From Pyrenophora tritici-repentis (Eukaryota > Ascomycota > Dothideomycetes > Pleosporales > Pleosporaceae): a DNA stretch of 64,000 bases. Shown here in pieces: positions 1 through 10,323 of the stretch; position 1 is the first letter of the stretch; each line of letters begins with the position of its first letter. The stretch spans positions 558,001 through 622,000 of the forward strand of contig NC_089391.1 in NCBI RefSeq assembly GCF_003171515.1. The letters are read 5' to 3'. A program made the translations under genes and the position numbers. The notes under the pieces were generated by a model that worked only from the letters and a program-made list of their open reading frames with translations, was not told the DNA's origin and did no database searches.

Positions 1-1345
1 GATTGCGTCAGAATAGTCTCCTTGCCGTGGTCCTGGTAGCCTTGGATAACTAGGCGGGATTTCTCATAGGGCTTGGTTGTCTTTCCCTTGACCTCACGTA
101 CTAGGCGTGACTTGAAGATCCGGATCTTGCTGTGTAGCCTCTCGTCGTATTGCTCAAATTTAAAGACTCCACGACCTACGAGGTCGCTGATCTCTTGGTC
201 ATCAGACGCTTCAAAGGGGGCGCCTGAGGTTGTGATCACTCCATCGTTTCGTAGCTTGATAGCTAGCTCAAGATCGTCCTGCTCCTTCTTGGTGATGTAC
301 GCGTGCGCCTTCCGCTTGTTCTTTGACCCTGGAGGGCGGCCTCTCCTGCGTGGTTGCACTGCCGGTGGTACTGCTACCGGCTCATGCGGCTCATTCGGCG
401 CGTGTGGCGCATCGGGGTCGCTCCAAAGGTGGTCCGGTCTGTAGTATGGCTTGACGACAGTGGATCTGAATGTCGTTGGACCATTGACCATGTCAACAGT
501 GACGTTGTGGCCATCTGTACTGGCGATCTTGTACGGGCCATTCCAGCCATCACTCTCTCTCCATACTAAGACTTCGCTCTGGAGTGGGAGCGCGAGCATG
601 TCTGCAGTGGCTGGTCCATTGCGGGTGTTCAAGGCGTCTGCAACTTGGTGCTCTGCCGTGATCTTGCGTAGGGCTTTCGTCGCCTTTTGAATAGCCTCGC
701 TGCGCTTGACCATTGACGGGGATGGCGGTGACTCTGCAGTCATTCGTGGGTACGCTCCAAAGACCAGTAGCGTCGGGACTAGTCCATCGGGGCCAGCAGT
801 ATCGTTGACAGCCTTCACAGCCATCTGGAGAATCGCGTCGTCGGACATAGTGTCAGTGAGTTCTGCATAGAGTATGTCCCATGCGCGGCGTAGAGGTGCA
901 TGGTACCTCTCAGTTTTGCCGATAGACCAGTGCGCCTCCGTAGGTACTTGCTTGCATGTGACTCCCATGATCTTTGCTTCTGCGCGGAACTCTGTGCTTG
1001 CAAAGTTAGTGCCTGCGTCATGCGTGATAATGTCTGGTGGTCCTTGATACGTGTCGATCCATAGTATCCGCAGTGCTTGCCATGTTTCTTTAGCTGAGAT
1101 AGCGCTAAGGAACCTCGCGCCTTGAAACGCTGTTGAGGAATCGACCACATGCAGTACAGGTTTGTTGCTCAGGTACATCACATCCACCAGGATCTCATAG
1201 TTGAAGTGGTGATCATCCTTGAGAGTGAATTTGAATCGGCGCGGTGCGGAGCTGTGGAGCTGGCAGTGGTGGCAGAACTTAGTGACTTCTTCTAGGGTTC
1301 TTTCTTCGAAGTCGTTATGGCCAGCATCCTTTAAGAGCTTAACAA
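1..1345 (-). pseudogene. copia A integrase and N-terminal reverse transcriptase
   Basis: The open frame on the minus strand starts with a GAG-pre-integrase-like segment (RRFGHPAV, then CHHCQLH as the zinc-binding CxxC) near 1250-1345. The integrase core follows: an aspartate in VDVMYL, the second in THDAGTNF and the glutamate in GKTERYH. At the window edge the frame reaches the copia RT start motif SRLVIQGYQDHGK. The frame is out of register with the upstream protease: near 1390-1410 a loss of about two bases separates LTET from LRRLHRR. Function if intact: cDNA integration and reverse transcription. Probably inactive. Confidence 0.8.
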
Positions 1346-2169
1346 GTCGCGTGACAGCTGGGTGTCCAAATCGTCGATGGAGCCGTCGCAACTGTCTCTG
1401 TCAAGAACACAGTTGCTCTCTCTCTTTTGTTCAGATGGAACCAAGGATGTCCCCATTTGCGAATTACAGGGATGTGTACGTCACCCTGGACTAGCTCATC
1501 TGTGGTGTTGTTAAAGTAGACCTTTAACCTGTCCATGTCTGCAAGGCACAATAAGAATGGTGTAGGTGCGTCAAGCACCTCAAAGTTGATCGTCCCAATG
1601 TCTGTAGAGACCTGTGCAGTGCCAATAGATGATGTAGCCTCGCCCTTGCCGAATTTGATAGATGCCTTTCCTGCTGTAGACGTATCCATCCTAACTGTAG
1701 GATCTTCCCTTGTGAGTGCAAGGTACTGCTCCTTGCCAACTGTGGATACGTTGGCAGCGCCTGTATCCGGTAGGATCCCTTGGTACACAGATCTTGTGTA
1801 GCGGTCTTCAAGCAGGAACTGTGACGCTGGCGCTGATGGCGCGTCTTGGCGGTATACGTCGTCGCCAGAGATGTGGTGCAAGAACGCCTGATCTGCAAGG
1901 CATTGCTCCGTGAAAAACTGGTGTTCAAGGTATGCTTCCGCGACGTCGTCATCGTCGTCATCCTCGCAGTCTTCCTCCTCTCTCCAGCCTCTCTGATTGT
2001 ACTGGCTAGTGTGCTCGATCCCTTCGTATTCTGCAAGATGTACGGAGAAGTCCTTGGGGGCTGTGTACCTGTAAAGTATAGCGTAGAGAAGAACTGTGTA
2101 CGGGCAGCCTTGCGCTCTTCGTCTGTGTGGTTGGTAGACCAGCATCCTTCCTTCTGGCAAACAAAGCAT
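1339..2169 (-). pseudogene. copia A protease segment
   Basis: Frame containing an aspartic protease signature (LPDTGAANVS) downstream of an acidic linker with a run of aspartates. It overlaps the end of the gag frame by a -1 shift around 2060-2120. It is unclear whether this is a programmed shift or an indel, because no classic heptamer slippery site was found. It ends where the reading frame of the integrase diverges. Role in the family: processing of the Gag-Pol polyprotein. Confidence 0.7.
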
Positions 2170-3890
2170 TTCTTCCTCCAGCGTGGCTTGAATCCTCGTC
2201 CGTTGTCGTCGCGCTGCTCGCCTCCTCGATATGCTCCTCTGGATCCGCCTCTGAATCCTCCTCCACCTCGAGATCCACCTCGGATTCTTCTATTGCCGTT
2301 GTATCGGCGATCTAAGTAATATTGGTCCTCTGTGACCATCTGGGCAGTGTGTTGCCGTGCAAGGTGTGTCTCAACTGCAGAACGTAGGTCTGAGAAGAGT
2401 CCTTCACAGATTGTGGCTGGTTTGAACAGTGCCATCTCAAGCTCTGGTACTCCTCGGCAGGCATTGATGACAGTGGTACGTAGGGCATCCTCGCCCTCAA
2501 AGTTCTTGCCAAGGGCACGCTGGCATAGCTGCAGCTTGTCAAGCAGGATCTGCAGAACCTCGTGTAGTCCCTTGTCGGGGTTCTCTGTGCGGGTGCGAGC
2601 GAAGGTTGTAGTCGTCCAGTCTGTGTAGTAGTGCTGGTGATGGACGTCATGGTCGAAGTGGTTTTTGATTGCCATGTACGCATCAGCAAAGCTGTCATCT
2701 CTCTCTACAACCTGTATGTAGAATGTCTCTGCACGTCCGGTAAGGATACGGGGAAACACTGCGTGAAACTGCTCTTCTTGGATATCTACCTGCCAGCAGA
2801 TGCTGAAGAAGATCTTGATCTTATCGTCTAGGAGATCGTACGCATTCCCTGTATACTTGTTGCTATTGTCCCATAGCTTAGAGAACTGCGTGATCGTATT
2901 AGCGTCGAGTCGATCGTTGCGGGACCATCGCGGCGGTAGCGTCTTGTACGGGTCGTATGGTAGTTCGGGTGGTCTGTTAGGGACGCGGTTCGTTGGCTGT
3001 TGCGGAAATGGCGTGACTTCGCGATATGCAGTCGCTGGCGGCCGTGTCTGTAGTTGCGCACGCCCTTGTTGCGGCTGCGCGGCCTGCTCCCACAGTTGTC
3101 GATGCTGAGGCCCTTCTAGCGTACCGCTCATGTGTAGCGGCTGTTGTGGCTCTATTGTTTGGGAACGGCTCTGGACGCCTTGTCTCACTCTATACTGCTC
3201 TTGTTGCTCGCCCTGCGACGGTCGTTGTAATTGCGACGGCTGTGGTACTTGCGGTGGCTGTTGTAATTGCGGCGGTTGTTGTAATTGCGGCGGTTGTTGT
3301 ACTTGCGGTGGTTGTTGTACAGCTGGATAGACTGTGTGCTGAGTGTCCTGTTGGCGTTTATTGCTCTGCTGGCGCTGGTACGCTTCGGACTGTTGGTCGA
3401 ATTTCACGGCTCGAAACTCTGCTGGTTCCCATTCAAGAGTATTCTCTATACCTAGAATGTTGTAGAGAGAGTCCGCCACCCTGGCGTGATTGTTGCCAGT
3501 GTATACTCCCCGGTGTCGTAGCACACTCTTAAGAGACCTTAGTGTACCACGCTCAACCTTGCTAAATAGCTCCTTCGTCCATCCTTCAAAGTCCCATTTG
3601 TAGTCAATGAAGAGGTCATCGTCCCAGGCCATTGACACATTGTAGTCGTGGATAGCTTTAGCGACCCACGTTGTTGCGTGTGTCTCATTTGCGTCCGCCG
3701 GTGCGGGTACACCCCAGAGAGCTGTATTGATGACCTTGAGTGCAACTGTGTATGGACAGTTTTCCATAAGTTGTTCCGCGGTAAATTTGGCCCATGGTGA
3801 GTCTGAGAGGTGTTCTGATTGCTCATTCTGTAGTTGATTCTGAGCTTCAGCAGAGTCTGCAGAGCTTATTTCGCTTTGGTTATCCGCCAT
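1524..3890 (-). CDS. copia A Gag-like protein
   Basis: Starts at the ATG at 3890 (MADNQSEISS) and is open for 788 codons, but the true gag probably ends near 2100, after which the frame is noise opposite the protease frame. The middle is rich in Q and P with repeated LQQPPQ units. Near 2130-2200 it has an RGG-like glycine/arginine stretch followed by a cysteine knuckle (CFVCQKEGCWSTNH). Function in the family: capsid-like particle and RNA binding. It lies between the 5' LTR (4220-4411) and the protease/integrase frames. Confidence 0.72.
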   Translation of the reverse strand: MADNQSEISSADSAEAQNQLQNEQSEHLSDSPWAKFTAEQLMENCPYTVALKVINTALWGVPAPADANETHATTWVAKAIHDYNVSMAWDDDLFIDYKWDFEGWTKELFSKVERGTLRSLKSVLRHRGVYTGNNHARVADSLYNILGIENTLEWEPAEFRAVKFDQQSEAYQRQQSNKRQQDTQHTVYPAVQQPPQVQQPPQLQQPPQLQQPPQVPQPSQLQRPSQGEQQEQYRVRQGVQSRSQTIEPQQPLHMSGTLEGPQHRQLWEQAAQPQQGRAQLQTRPPATAYREVTPFPQQPTNRVPNRPPELPYDPYKTLPPRWSRNDRLDANTITQFSKLWDNSNKYTGNAYDLLDDKIKIFFSICWQVDIQEEQFHAVFPRILTGRAETFYIQVVERDDSFADAYMAIKNHFDHDVHHQHYYTDWTTTTFARTRTENPDKGLHEVLQILLDKLQLCQRALGKNFEGEDALRTTVINACRGVPELEMALFKPATICEGLFSDLRSAVETHLARQHTAQMVTEDQYYLDRRYNGNRRIRGGSRGGGGFRGGSRGAYRGGEQRDDNGRGFKPRWRKKCFVCQKEGCWSTNHTDEERKAARTQFFSTLYFTGTQPPRTSPYILQNTKGSSTLASTIREAGERRKTARMTTMTTSRKHTLNTSFSRSNALQIRRSCTTSLATTYTAKTRHQRQRHSSCLKTATQDLCTKGSYRIQALPTYPQLARSSTLHSQGKILQLGWIRLQQERHLSNSARARLHHLLALHRSLQTLGRSTLRCLTHLHHSYCALQTWTG

Positions 3891-4219
3891 CTTGCTAGCG
3901 GGTGTTGACGCGTTGTCGGTGTTGTTGTCTCGCTGGTTGGTCGTGCCAGCGCTTGTTGTTGTACGTGATCGGATCGTCCGGAGACGCTCGTACGGTTGAG
4001 TTGTATTGCGTTGCTGACGCGCTCTGTGTTCGCGGATTAAGCTAAACCAGCAGCTGTAGAGGGAGGTTAAGAGTGCTTTGTGTTATCTCTGCCTCGCTCT
4101 GTTCTTAGCACAGAATCTTCTCCCGGGAGTATAACGTCGTGCGTCAGGGAGTTCGTCGAAGATGCGGTCTGTCTCTTCTACCTTGCTGTCTGTGATCGCC
4201 TTAAGCAATCACTGATCAG

Positions 4220-4410
4220 TGTTGGAAGGTCTATAGCACTAGTGCTGAAAGGAAATAACGATAACTAGGAATGCATTCTGTTCGGTGATGGTGATTGATT
4301 TATTACGAACACAGCTGCTACGAAGGTATACCTAAGCTCTGCGCAAGGTGGGCCGAAGTCGGGCCGAAGTGTCCAGCAGCCGACGTCTCTACCGATACTC
4401 ACGATCCGAC

Positions 4411-4411
<1 letters not shown>
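4220..4411 (-). repeat. 5' LTR of copia A (192 bp)
   Basis: On the minus strand it begins TGTCGGATCG and ends CCAACA, the TG...CA form of an LTR. An almost identical 192-bp sequence stands alone at 43408-43599 between GGTGT target duplications, which fixes both ends. Confidence 0.9.
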
Positions 4412-4450
<39 letters not shown>

Positions 4451-4855
4451 CATTTAGAGTCCTTTTCAGTCAGAGACTATGCAAGACTTTGGCCTAGGCC
4501 GTTCTATATAGGTGTTTTCTATGAGTAGTTTCTTTGGGGTAGTACAGTTTGGAGGATGTTTTGCGTGCTCCTATTCTAGAGTAGATCTGGAGTAGGCGCT
4601 AGTGCTAAAGAGCAGTGTGGTAGATAGAAAGAGATGTAGCAGCGGGCTCTTATAGTAAGAAATACAGTTTTGTTAGTTTTATAGAGTAGCTCTCTCTAAG
4701 GTAGTGTTATACAGTGACTGTCTGTATTTCTGGTGGTTGCCCTAGGTGCCATTTTCTTGTTCCAATTCTAGTACTCGTAATAAAAGCTAGGGTAGCTTCT
4801 ATGCCGGTGCTGGTTTGGAATAGTAGGGGTAGGGTTACTGGGGTATGTTTGATGG
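4412..4855 (-). mobile_element. Tad1-like LINE 3' end, left part
   Basis: Starts with an ATT trinucleotide run (4412-4449), the 3' tail of a LINE on the minus strand, followed by 3' UTR sequence that matches the better-preserved copy at 10399-11232. Copia B (4856-10323) is inserted in it with TSD GATGG. The LINE resumes at 10324 and stops near 10398, where it meets the tail of the next LINE copy. Too decayed to translate. Confidence 0.7.
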
Positions 4856-5072
4856 TGTCAGATATTCACTCTCATCTGGAATACTGATGAAATAGGTAAT
4901 AATGGTGATGATATTGATTGTTGATTGTTTGTTGGTTCTGTCTACGGTTGTGGGCACACCTGGGGGGGTGCCAAGCCTTCCTGTGATCCGATTGGCTCTC
5001 TCAGATGCCGGGTCGCGCTAGTCTAACCCAGCGTCTGTACGCTCTCATCTTCAACAGTGCTATTATCTGACA
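4856..5072 (-). repeat. 3' LTR of copia B
   Basis: 217 bp, TG...CA ends. It appears identical to the 5' LTR at 10107-10323 and is flanked outside by the TSD GATGG. Confidence 0.93.
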
Positions 5073-5122
5073 CACCCCTTCAGCTTGGACGCTCTTCACG
5101 CTTGCAAGCTGGGCACTTAGTC

Positions 5123-8100
5123 CTACTCAAGGCTTACCACGAGATTTTCAAGTTTCTCTTGAATTTCTTCGAGCGGTGCCGAGTTTCTCGCCAGGATTTC
5201 CTTAGCGGGGACTAGTCCTAGTTGTTCTAGGAATTCTGGCCATTTGTTTGGTGGCAATGATTTGGTGAGACCGTCGGCGATCATATCCGCGGTAGGTATG
5301 TACTCTACGGAGATCCGGCCTGTCGACACCTCCTGTCTGATCCAGTGATTGTGTATGTCGACATGTCTGAGTTTGGTTTGAAGCTTTGAGACCTCCTCGG
5401 TGACTAGGCGAATAGTCTGTTTGTTGTCGCATTGAATAGTGATACTAGGGGTGTCAAGCTGGATGTTCAGCTCCTTGAGGAGACGGGACAGGAATAGAGC
5501 TTCCTTAGCCACTTGAGACAGGGCGAGAAGCTCGGCTTCTGTCGTTGATGTTGTAACAGTGTCTTGTTTGTTTGCTTTCCATGCGATGAGTCCATTAAAG
5601 AGCTTAATCGCGTAGCCTTGTGAGCTCTTCCTGTCTAGGGTATTGTCGGCAAAGGAGGCGTCGCTGGCTATCTGCAGTCCAGTGCCTCCTCCAAGTTGTA
5701 GCGCGAGGTGTTTTGTCGCTAGTAGATATAGAAGAACACGGTCGGCAGCGTTGTGGTGCTCTAGTCCTGGATTGGAGAGAAAGCGGGCGAGCCGCGACGT
5801 CGCAAAGGCGATGTCTGGTCTGGTAGTTACAGCTGCGAAGAGGAGTGAGCCTATCTTGCGCTGGTATTTGTTGATCTCTGATGGGCAGGCGAGCCCATCT
5901 CTAGGGAGTAGCTCGGCAGTCGCCATCGGCGTGTCGTGTCTAATGTCGGTACGGTCGGCCAGTCTACTGATCTTGTCTGCGTAGGCCGCCTGCGACAGTT
6001 GGATCGTCCTTGATTTGCGATCTCTGATGATCTCGACGCCGAGGAACCATTGTAGGTCATTTCCTCCTGTGAAGAGGTACTTCTCCTGTAGGCGGGCAAT
6101 TGCCTGCTGGGCGGATTGCTCCATGTCTTTGTGGTATGCTAGTATGATGTCGTCCACGTAGAAGAAGATAATGATGCCGCCTTTGATGAGACAGCAGGGC
6201 TCGTGCGGTACTTCTTGGAAACCGAGTTCTTTGAGAGTGCTTGTGAACTCTTTCTGCCAGAGGAGCGGGGATATGCGCAGTCCCACAGTCCGCAACAATC
6301 AATTAAGTGGGTCCTAGAAGGTTCAGATTGGATTGATTGATTACCGCTTTAAGCCTAGTAGTTACCTATAGGAGTTTAAGCCCTACCTAGATAGGTAAGT
6401 GGGTCTAGGAGAGTGACCGGATTGAATTGATTGTTGCGGAGTCTACGCAGTCCATACAATGCCTTGTTAAGCTTGAGTATAGTACCTGGCTTCTGATGGC
6501 CGCGTGGCATTCTCATGAATACTTCTCGGTCTATTGTCGCATGCACGAAGGCGTTTGTCACGTCGTACTGTTTGAGCTCTAGGTCGTACTTTGCCGCAAT
6601 TGCGGTTAGCATTCGGAACGACCGGCTTGCGAGTGTTGCCGCGTAGGTGTCTTGCGATGTGATGTTTCGCTGCTGATCACCGCGGACGACTAGTCGTGCC
6701 TTGCACTTGAGTAGTCGGTGATGCTTGTCAAGTTTGTAGGTGTATACCCACATGCAGTCCAGGATTTGTTGTCCTGTTTGCTTGATTTTCTTTATAGGGA
6801 TCTCTGTCCATGAGTTCATTTGATGGTGGCTTGCCAGATGGGACTGTTCTGCTTCTTTGAATAGTTCTCCCATTGGGTGGTCCTCAAGCTTAGTTCGGCA
6901 TGTTGGCAGAGGTGGTAGCTGACTGCGATGGGGCTTCAAGCCTTTGGCGAGCATTCTCACAATCGCAGCCTTGTCCATAGCTACTCCTCTGTATTCTCCA
7001 ACCTTTCCGGCCTGGGTACCCGCCATGAACGCTGCTGCCCATGGGGCAGTCTTAGGGGTTCCTTGTCGATCCTTCTCATCTAGCGATGCTCCTGCCATTA
7101 GCCGCGCGAGCAACGCTGCGGGTGGCGGTGTCGCCGGAGGTGTCGGGTAGCTGTCCCGGATTTTTCTCCCTTGATAGTATCCTGGCTGGTCGCCCTCGCT
7201 GTCCTGAGCGAGTGACTCCTCCGGTGGACTGTCCTCATAGAAAGACTCCGTCTCTGGTTGCTGCGCTGGTGTTGGCAGCTCAATGGTCCTCACGTGTGTC
7301 GCGATTTCTTCTAGCGTATTGTGCATGAGGTTGTCCATTAGGTCTTCGGTTTTGCCATCGAAGATTGACTGTTCGTCGAAGACAACGTCTCTAGTGCTTA
7401 TCACTTTGGCGAGTGACGGTATCCAGATTCGGTAGATGTTTGATGACCGGTATCCGACTAGGTATCCGATCCATGCCTTTGGGTCGAGGCGTTGTAGGCG
7501 CGACTTCCCTCTGTGGGTGTCGTCTGTCATGGCGAAAGCTTTGCAGCCATATGCCTTAAGATGAGTGAGGTTTGGTTTTCGGAGAGATGTGACTATTCCG
7601 TTGCTAAAAGCTACTCGTGTGAAGAAGACTTCGTATGGTGTCTTCCAGTGATTGTTGTAGTTTGGGGTTCTGTTGTAGAGATAGACTGCGGCTCGAGTGA
7701 TTTCTGGCCACAATTCCCAAGAGAGATTGGCGTCAAGTCGCATTGCGCGTGCCTTCTCCTTGTTCACACCCCCTGAGCGCTCGGCTCCACCGTTTTGTGC
7801 CTGTGTGTCTGGGGCTGAGGGCTCGACTCTGATGCCCTGTGTTGCCAGCCATCGCTCGACATCTGGCTTAACAGTTGTGATCTCGTTGTCAGACTCTATG
7901 GTCTTAACGGATATATTGTAATGGTTCTTCATAAATGAGAAGAAAGTTGTGAGCAGCCGGATAATAGACTTGGCTGTCCGGTTGTCGGTAAAGTATAAGT
8001 CCCATTGGAGGCCTGAGAAACGATCGGTAATGAGCATTTGGCTCTTCTCTTTTGTGATCGCCTGGACTTCGTATGTATGGAAGTCGATAGCAAGTCGCTC

Positions 8101-8799
8101 TCCTGGGCCTTCGTCGTTTGTTCGCGGTAGGCGTCGTATCTGTCTCTTGGACTTGGCTCTTCCGCAGGAGTCGCATTGTACTGTCGTCACCCCTTGAACT
8201 CGCACCCCCTCAGACTGCTGCACGAGATGCTCGATTGCTGCTGGTCCCGGGTGGCCGAGTCTCTTGTGCCACAGCATCGCTGAGGCCTTCTTTGGTCCTC
8301 GCTGCGTGCGTGCTGTGATGGCTTTTGTGTGGACAAATGCCTGGGCTAGAGGATTGTACTCTAATACCCACTGGCCAAAATTTTCTAAGAGGTTGCCAAT
8401 AACTTGATCGTCTGGTCCTCGTAGGTTGGTTGGGTTTGATTTGGTATCCCACCAGATTCCTCTCTGCCGTAGCAGTCGGAAGGACACTAGATTGCATACG
8501 ATCTCTGGGCAGATTGCCACATCTCGCAGCACTAGCTTTGTTGTCCTATGCTGATGTTGCAGCGTGATGTCTGTGGTCCCGTATCCCCGTATCCAAATCT
8601 TTATACTACCAGCCCATATGTAGTCTCCTAATGATGACGGGCGGTAGTTGTATATCCGATCTGGATTGTTTGTGATGTGGCACGTCGCTCCTGAATCCAG
8701 AATGAATGATCGTGCGAGAGGGTACGTGTGCTCGGCTGTCCCACTCCGTGCGATGGTAGTGAACGCGGCGTCTACGTCCGTAATCTTTCGTCCTTCTAG
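5123..8799 (-). pseudogene. copia B Pol (protease, integrase, RT, RNase H), split by a MITE
   Basis: Pol is in the same frame as gag, separated only by TGA at 8800-8802. Order: protease with SFILDSGATCHITN (about 8700); integrase zinc region (WHKRLGHPG and CDSCG); integrase core with aspartates in AIDFHTY and ESDNEI and glutamate in NGGAERSG; RT from CKARLVVRGDQQ to KALYGLR. The MITE at 6284-6445 follows, then RT resumes with FFYVDDI and ends in RNase H (SDASFAD, TTEAELLAL, CDNKQT). Removing the MITE and one 8-bp TSD (170 bp) restores one frame, so the coding region was intact until that insertion. Confidence 0.9.
6284..6445. mobile_element. 162-bp hAT-like MITE (copy 1) in copia B RT
   Basis: Flanked by the 8-bp duplication CGCAGTCC (6276-6283, 6446-6453). 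Near-terminal inverted repeats read CCGCAACAATCAATT at the left and its complement at the right. A copy of exactly the same length is at 20186-20347 with a different 8-bp duplication. No coding capacity. An 8-bp TSD and the nearby hAT elements suggest hAT transposase mobilised it (inference). Confidence 0.9.
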
Positions 8800-8805
8800 T
8801 CATTC
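8796..8805 (-). promoter_or_regulatory. candidate stop-codon readthrough site between gag and pol
   Basis: The gag stop at 8802-8800 is TGA followed immediately by CTAG, and the downstream codons stay open in the same frame through protease and integrase. UGA-CUA is an established leaky-stop context in other systems. Its use here is inference. Confidence 0.65.
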
Positions 8806-10071
8806 GATTGGTGACTGAGAGTACTCCGGCGTTGGTGTATGTGATTGTTTCAGAGCTGGCGTGCGTGTACGGGATCTGCATTGTCCGCGGATTAGCCCTT
8901 GCAGCTGTGTATCATTCTTACATTTAAACTGTACTAGTTCATTTGTAGCTTCATTTGGTGTCCACCACTCTGGCGCTAGGTCTGGATTGACATAGTAGCA
9001 TGCTCTGAGTTCATGATATTGATAACACGCTGGGCATTTCTGCCCGGAGGTAGTCCCTTCACTTTGCGCTGAGGACCGCTTCTGTGCTGGCTTTCTCATG
9101 GCTTGTGAGGTTTGTGGTTGTTTACGAGGACGTCCCCGATACTTTGTTTGCGAGGTATTCCCCGGATTCAAGTTGGTAGATGGCGCGGTGACCCCACTGC
9201 TCGGCGTCCCGCGCAGTGGCTGGTAGGATGCACCTCCAGCGAGAGTTGTATCATCATGTGTGCTTTCATCGTAAGCTGCCATAGCTGCTTTGTGCTTCCC
9301 TGATCTAAAAAGGGGATGGTGCATCATCATGTGCTCTCGGAACCGATTCATCATCTCCTTTCGGCTCATCCCAGCTGCCCATCGTCCGTTCTCTTGGAAG
9401 TTTACGGCCCAGATAGGTGCTGTTTTCTGGACGGCCACCAGAAAGTCCTTTGACATCGCATCAAGTTGTGACACTTCTGGTACGCTGTATACTTCAGCTT
9501 CCGTGGCGGCTTGGTCATATTCCGCCAGCCACGTGTCCCATTGATTTGGGGTCCTCATTGGTTTGAGGGATGCTAGGTATCTTTCTCTAGTTCGCTCCTT
9601 CTCGGTGCGATCGCTCACTCCAACTGTAAGCTTCAAGTTTATAATCCACTCGCGAAGTGTCTTGTCTGGGAGACAGCATGTGCGTAGTAGGTGCGGTGAC
9701 ACGCTTGATTGAATCAGGGTCATGATGTGCTGGAAGCTTGACTGCTCCTTTTCGTATTGGTGTCGGTCGCTTTTGTACTGCTCCATCGACATGCGATAGT
9801 ACTCGAGGTCTTCTTTAAACGCTTTCTGTCCGCTGTTCGATAGTTCGCTAAGTCTTCCTGGCTCTTCGATGCCAGAAGCTGCTTGGTAGTCAGCAAGGAT
9901 TGGGATTCTAAGGTCGGTAGGCCTCCGGAGGGGCTGAGTAGTAGTCTTTGGGTCAATCTTATCCCAAATATTGTGTGCTATGCAACGCGCTTGCAGTTGT
10001 AGCATCCAACCGGTGTAGTCTGACTGGTCGCGTAAAGTCACGGTCGCGTCGCGGGTGGTAAATGTCGTCAT
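8800..10071 (-). CDS. copia B Gag
   Basis: 423-codon ORF starting at the first ATG downstream of the 5' LTR (MTTFTTRDATV). It contains a UBN2/gag-like helical region and, near the C-terminus, a cysteine/histidine knuckle (CPACYQYHELRACYY). It ends in SPIE followed by TGA in the context GAA TGA CTA G, and the protease frame continues directly in phase, so Pol would be made as a readthrough product. Role: virus-like particle protein of a fungal retrotransposon. Confidence 0.9.
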   Translation of the reverse strand: MTTFTTRDATVTLRDQSDYTGWMLQLQARCIAHNIWDKIDPKTTTQPLRRPTDLRIPILADYQAASGIEEPGRLSELSNSGQKAFKEDLEYYRMSMEQYKSDRHQYEKEQSSFQHIMTLIQSSVSPHLLRTCCLPDKTLREWIINLKLTVGVSDRTEKERTRERYLASLKPMRTPNQWDTWLAEYDQAATEAEVYSVPEVSQLDAMSKDFLVAVQKTAPIWAVNFQENGRWAAGMSRKEMMNRFREHMMMHHPLFRSGKHKAAMAAYDESTHDDTTLAGGASYQPLRGTPSSGVTAPSTNLNPGNTSQTKYRGRPRKQPQTSQAMRKPAQKRSSAQSEGTTSGQKCPACYQYHELRACYYVNPDLAPEWWTPNEATNELVQFKCKNDTQLQGLIRGQCRSRTRTPALKQSHTPTPEYSQSPIE

Positions 10072-10106
10072 TTTGGTAGGTAGGTAAAGATAGTGAGACT
10101 CTTAAT

Positions 10107-10323
10107 TGTCAGATATTCACTCTCATCTGGAATACTGATGAAATAGGTAATAATGGTGATGATATTGATTGTTGATTGTTTGTTGGTTCTGTCTACGGTT
10201 GTGGGCACACCTGGGGGGGTGCCAAGCCTTCCTGTGATCCGATTGGCTCTCTCAGATGCCGGGTCGCGCTAGTCTAACCCAGCGTCTGTACGCTCTCATC
10301 TTCAACAGTGCTATTATCTGACA
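10107..10323 (-). repeat. 5' LTR of copia B
   Basis: 217 bp with TG...CA ends. Upstream of gag on the minus strand; flanked outside by GATGG. Confidence 0.93.

Larger units (their letters stand above)
1..4411 (-). mobile_element. Ty1/copia retrotransposon A, 5' part (cut by window edge)
   Basis: LTR retrotransposon read on the minus strand in the order LTR, gag, protease, integrase, start of reverse transcriptase. Integrase before RT places it in Ty1/copia. The right-hand LTR at 4220-4411 is its 5' LTR; the rest of RT, RNase H and the 3' LTR lie outside the window. The coding part uses three frames (gag, protease, integrase), so this copy looks decayed by small indels, although a -1 shift between gag and protease could be natural. 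Solo LTRs of the same family are at 13465, 16130 and 43408. The 5' LTR directly abuts the ATT-repeat tail of a LINE fragment at 4412. Confidence 0.88.
4856..10323 (-). mobile_element. Complete Ty1/copia retrotransposon B (5468 bp)
   Basis: Bounded by two 217-bp LTRs (4856-5072 and 10107-10323) that show no difference by eye, and by the 5-bp target duplication GATGG (4851-4855 and 10324-10328). The terminal inverted bases are TGTCAGATA...TATCTGACA. Inside are gag, protease, integrase, RT and RNase H on the minus strand, plus a purine tract (GAAGGGGTG) next to the 3' LTR. LTR identity implies recent insertion. The only obvious damage is a 162-bp MITE in RT. A solo LTR of the family is at 25394-25610. 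Confidence 0.95.

Noticed and set aside
1900..2200. programmed -1 frameshift site between copia A gag and protease
   Set aside because: No recognisable slippery heptamer was found and the element has another frameshift before integrase, so decay is simpler.
3026..3532. 168-codon plus-strand ORF rich in Ala/Val opposite copia A gag
   Set aside because: It is the complement of the Gln/Pro repeat region of gag; its hydrophobic look comes from the repeated codons.
4411..4450. ATT microsatellite as an independent feature
   Set aside because: It is the 3' tail of a LINE, as shown by the same arrangement at 10399.
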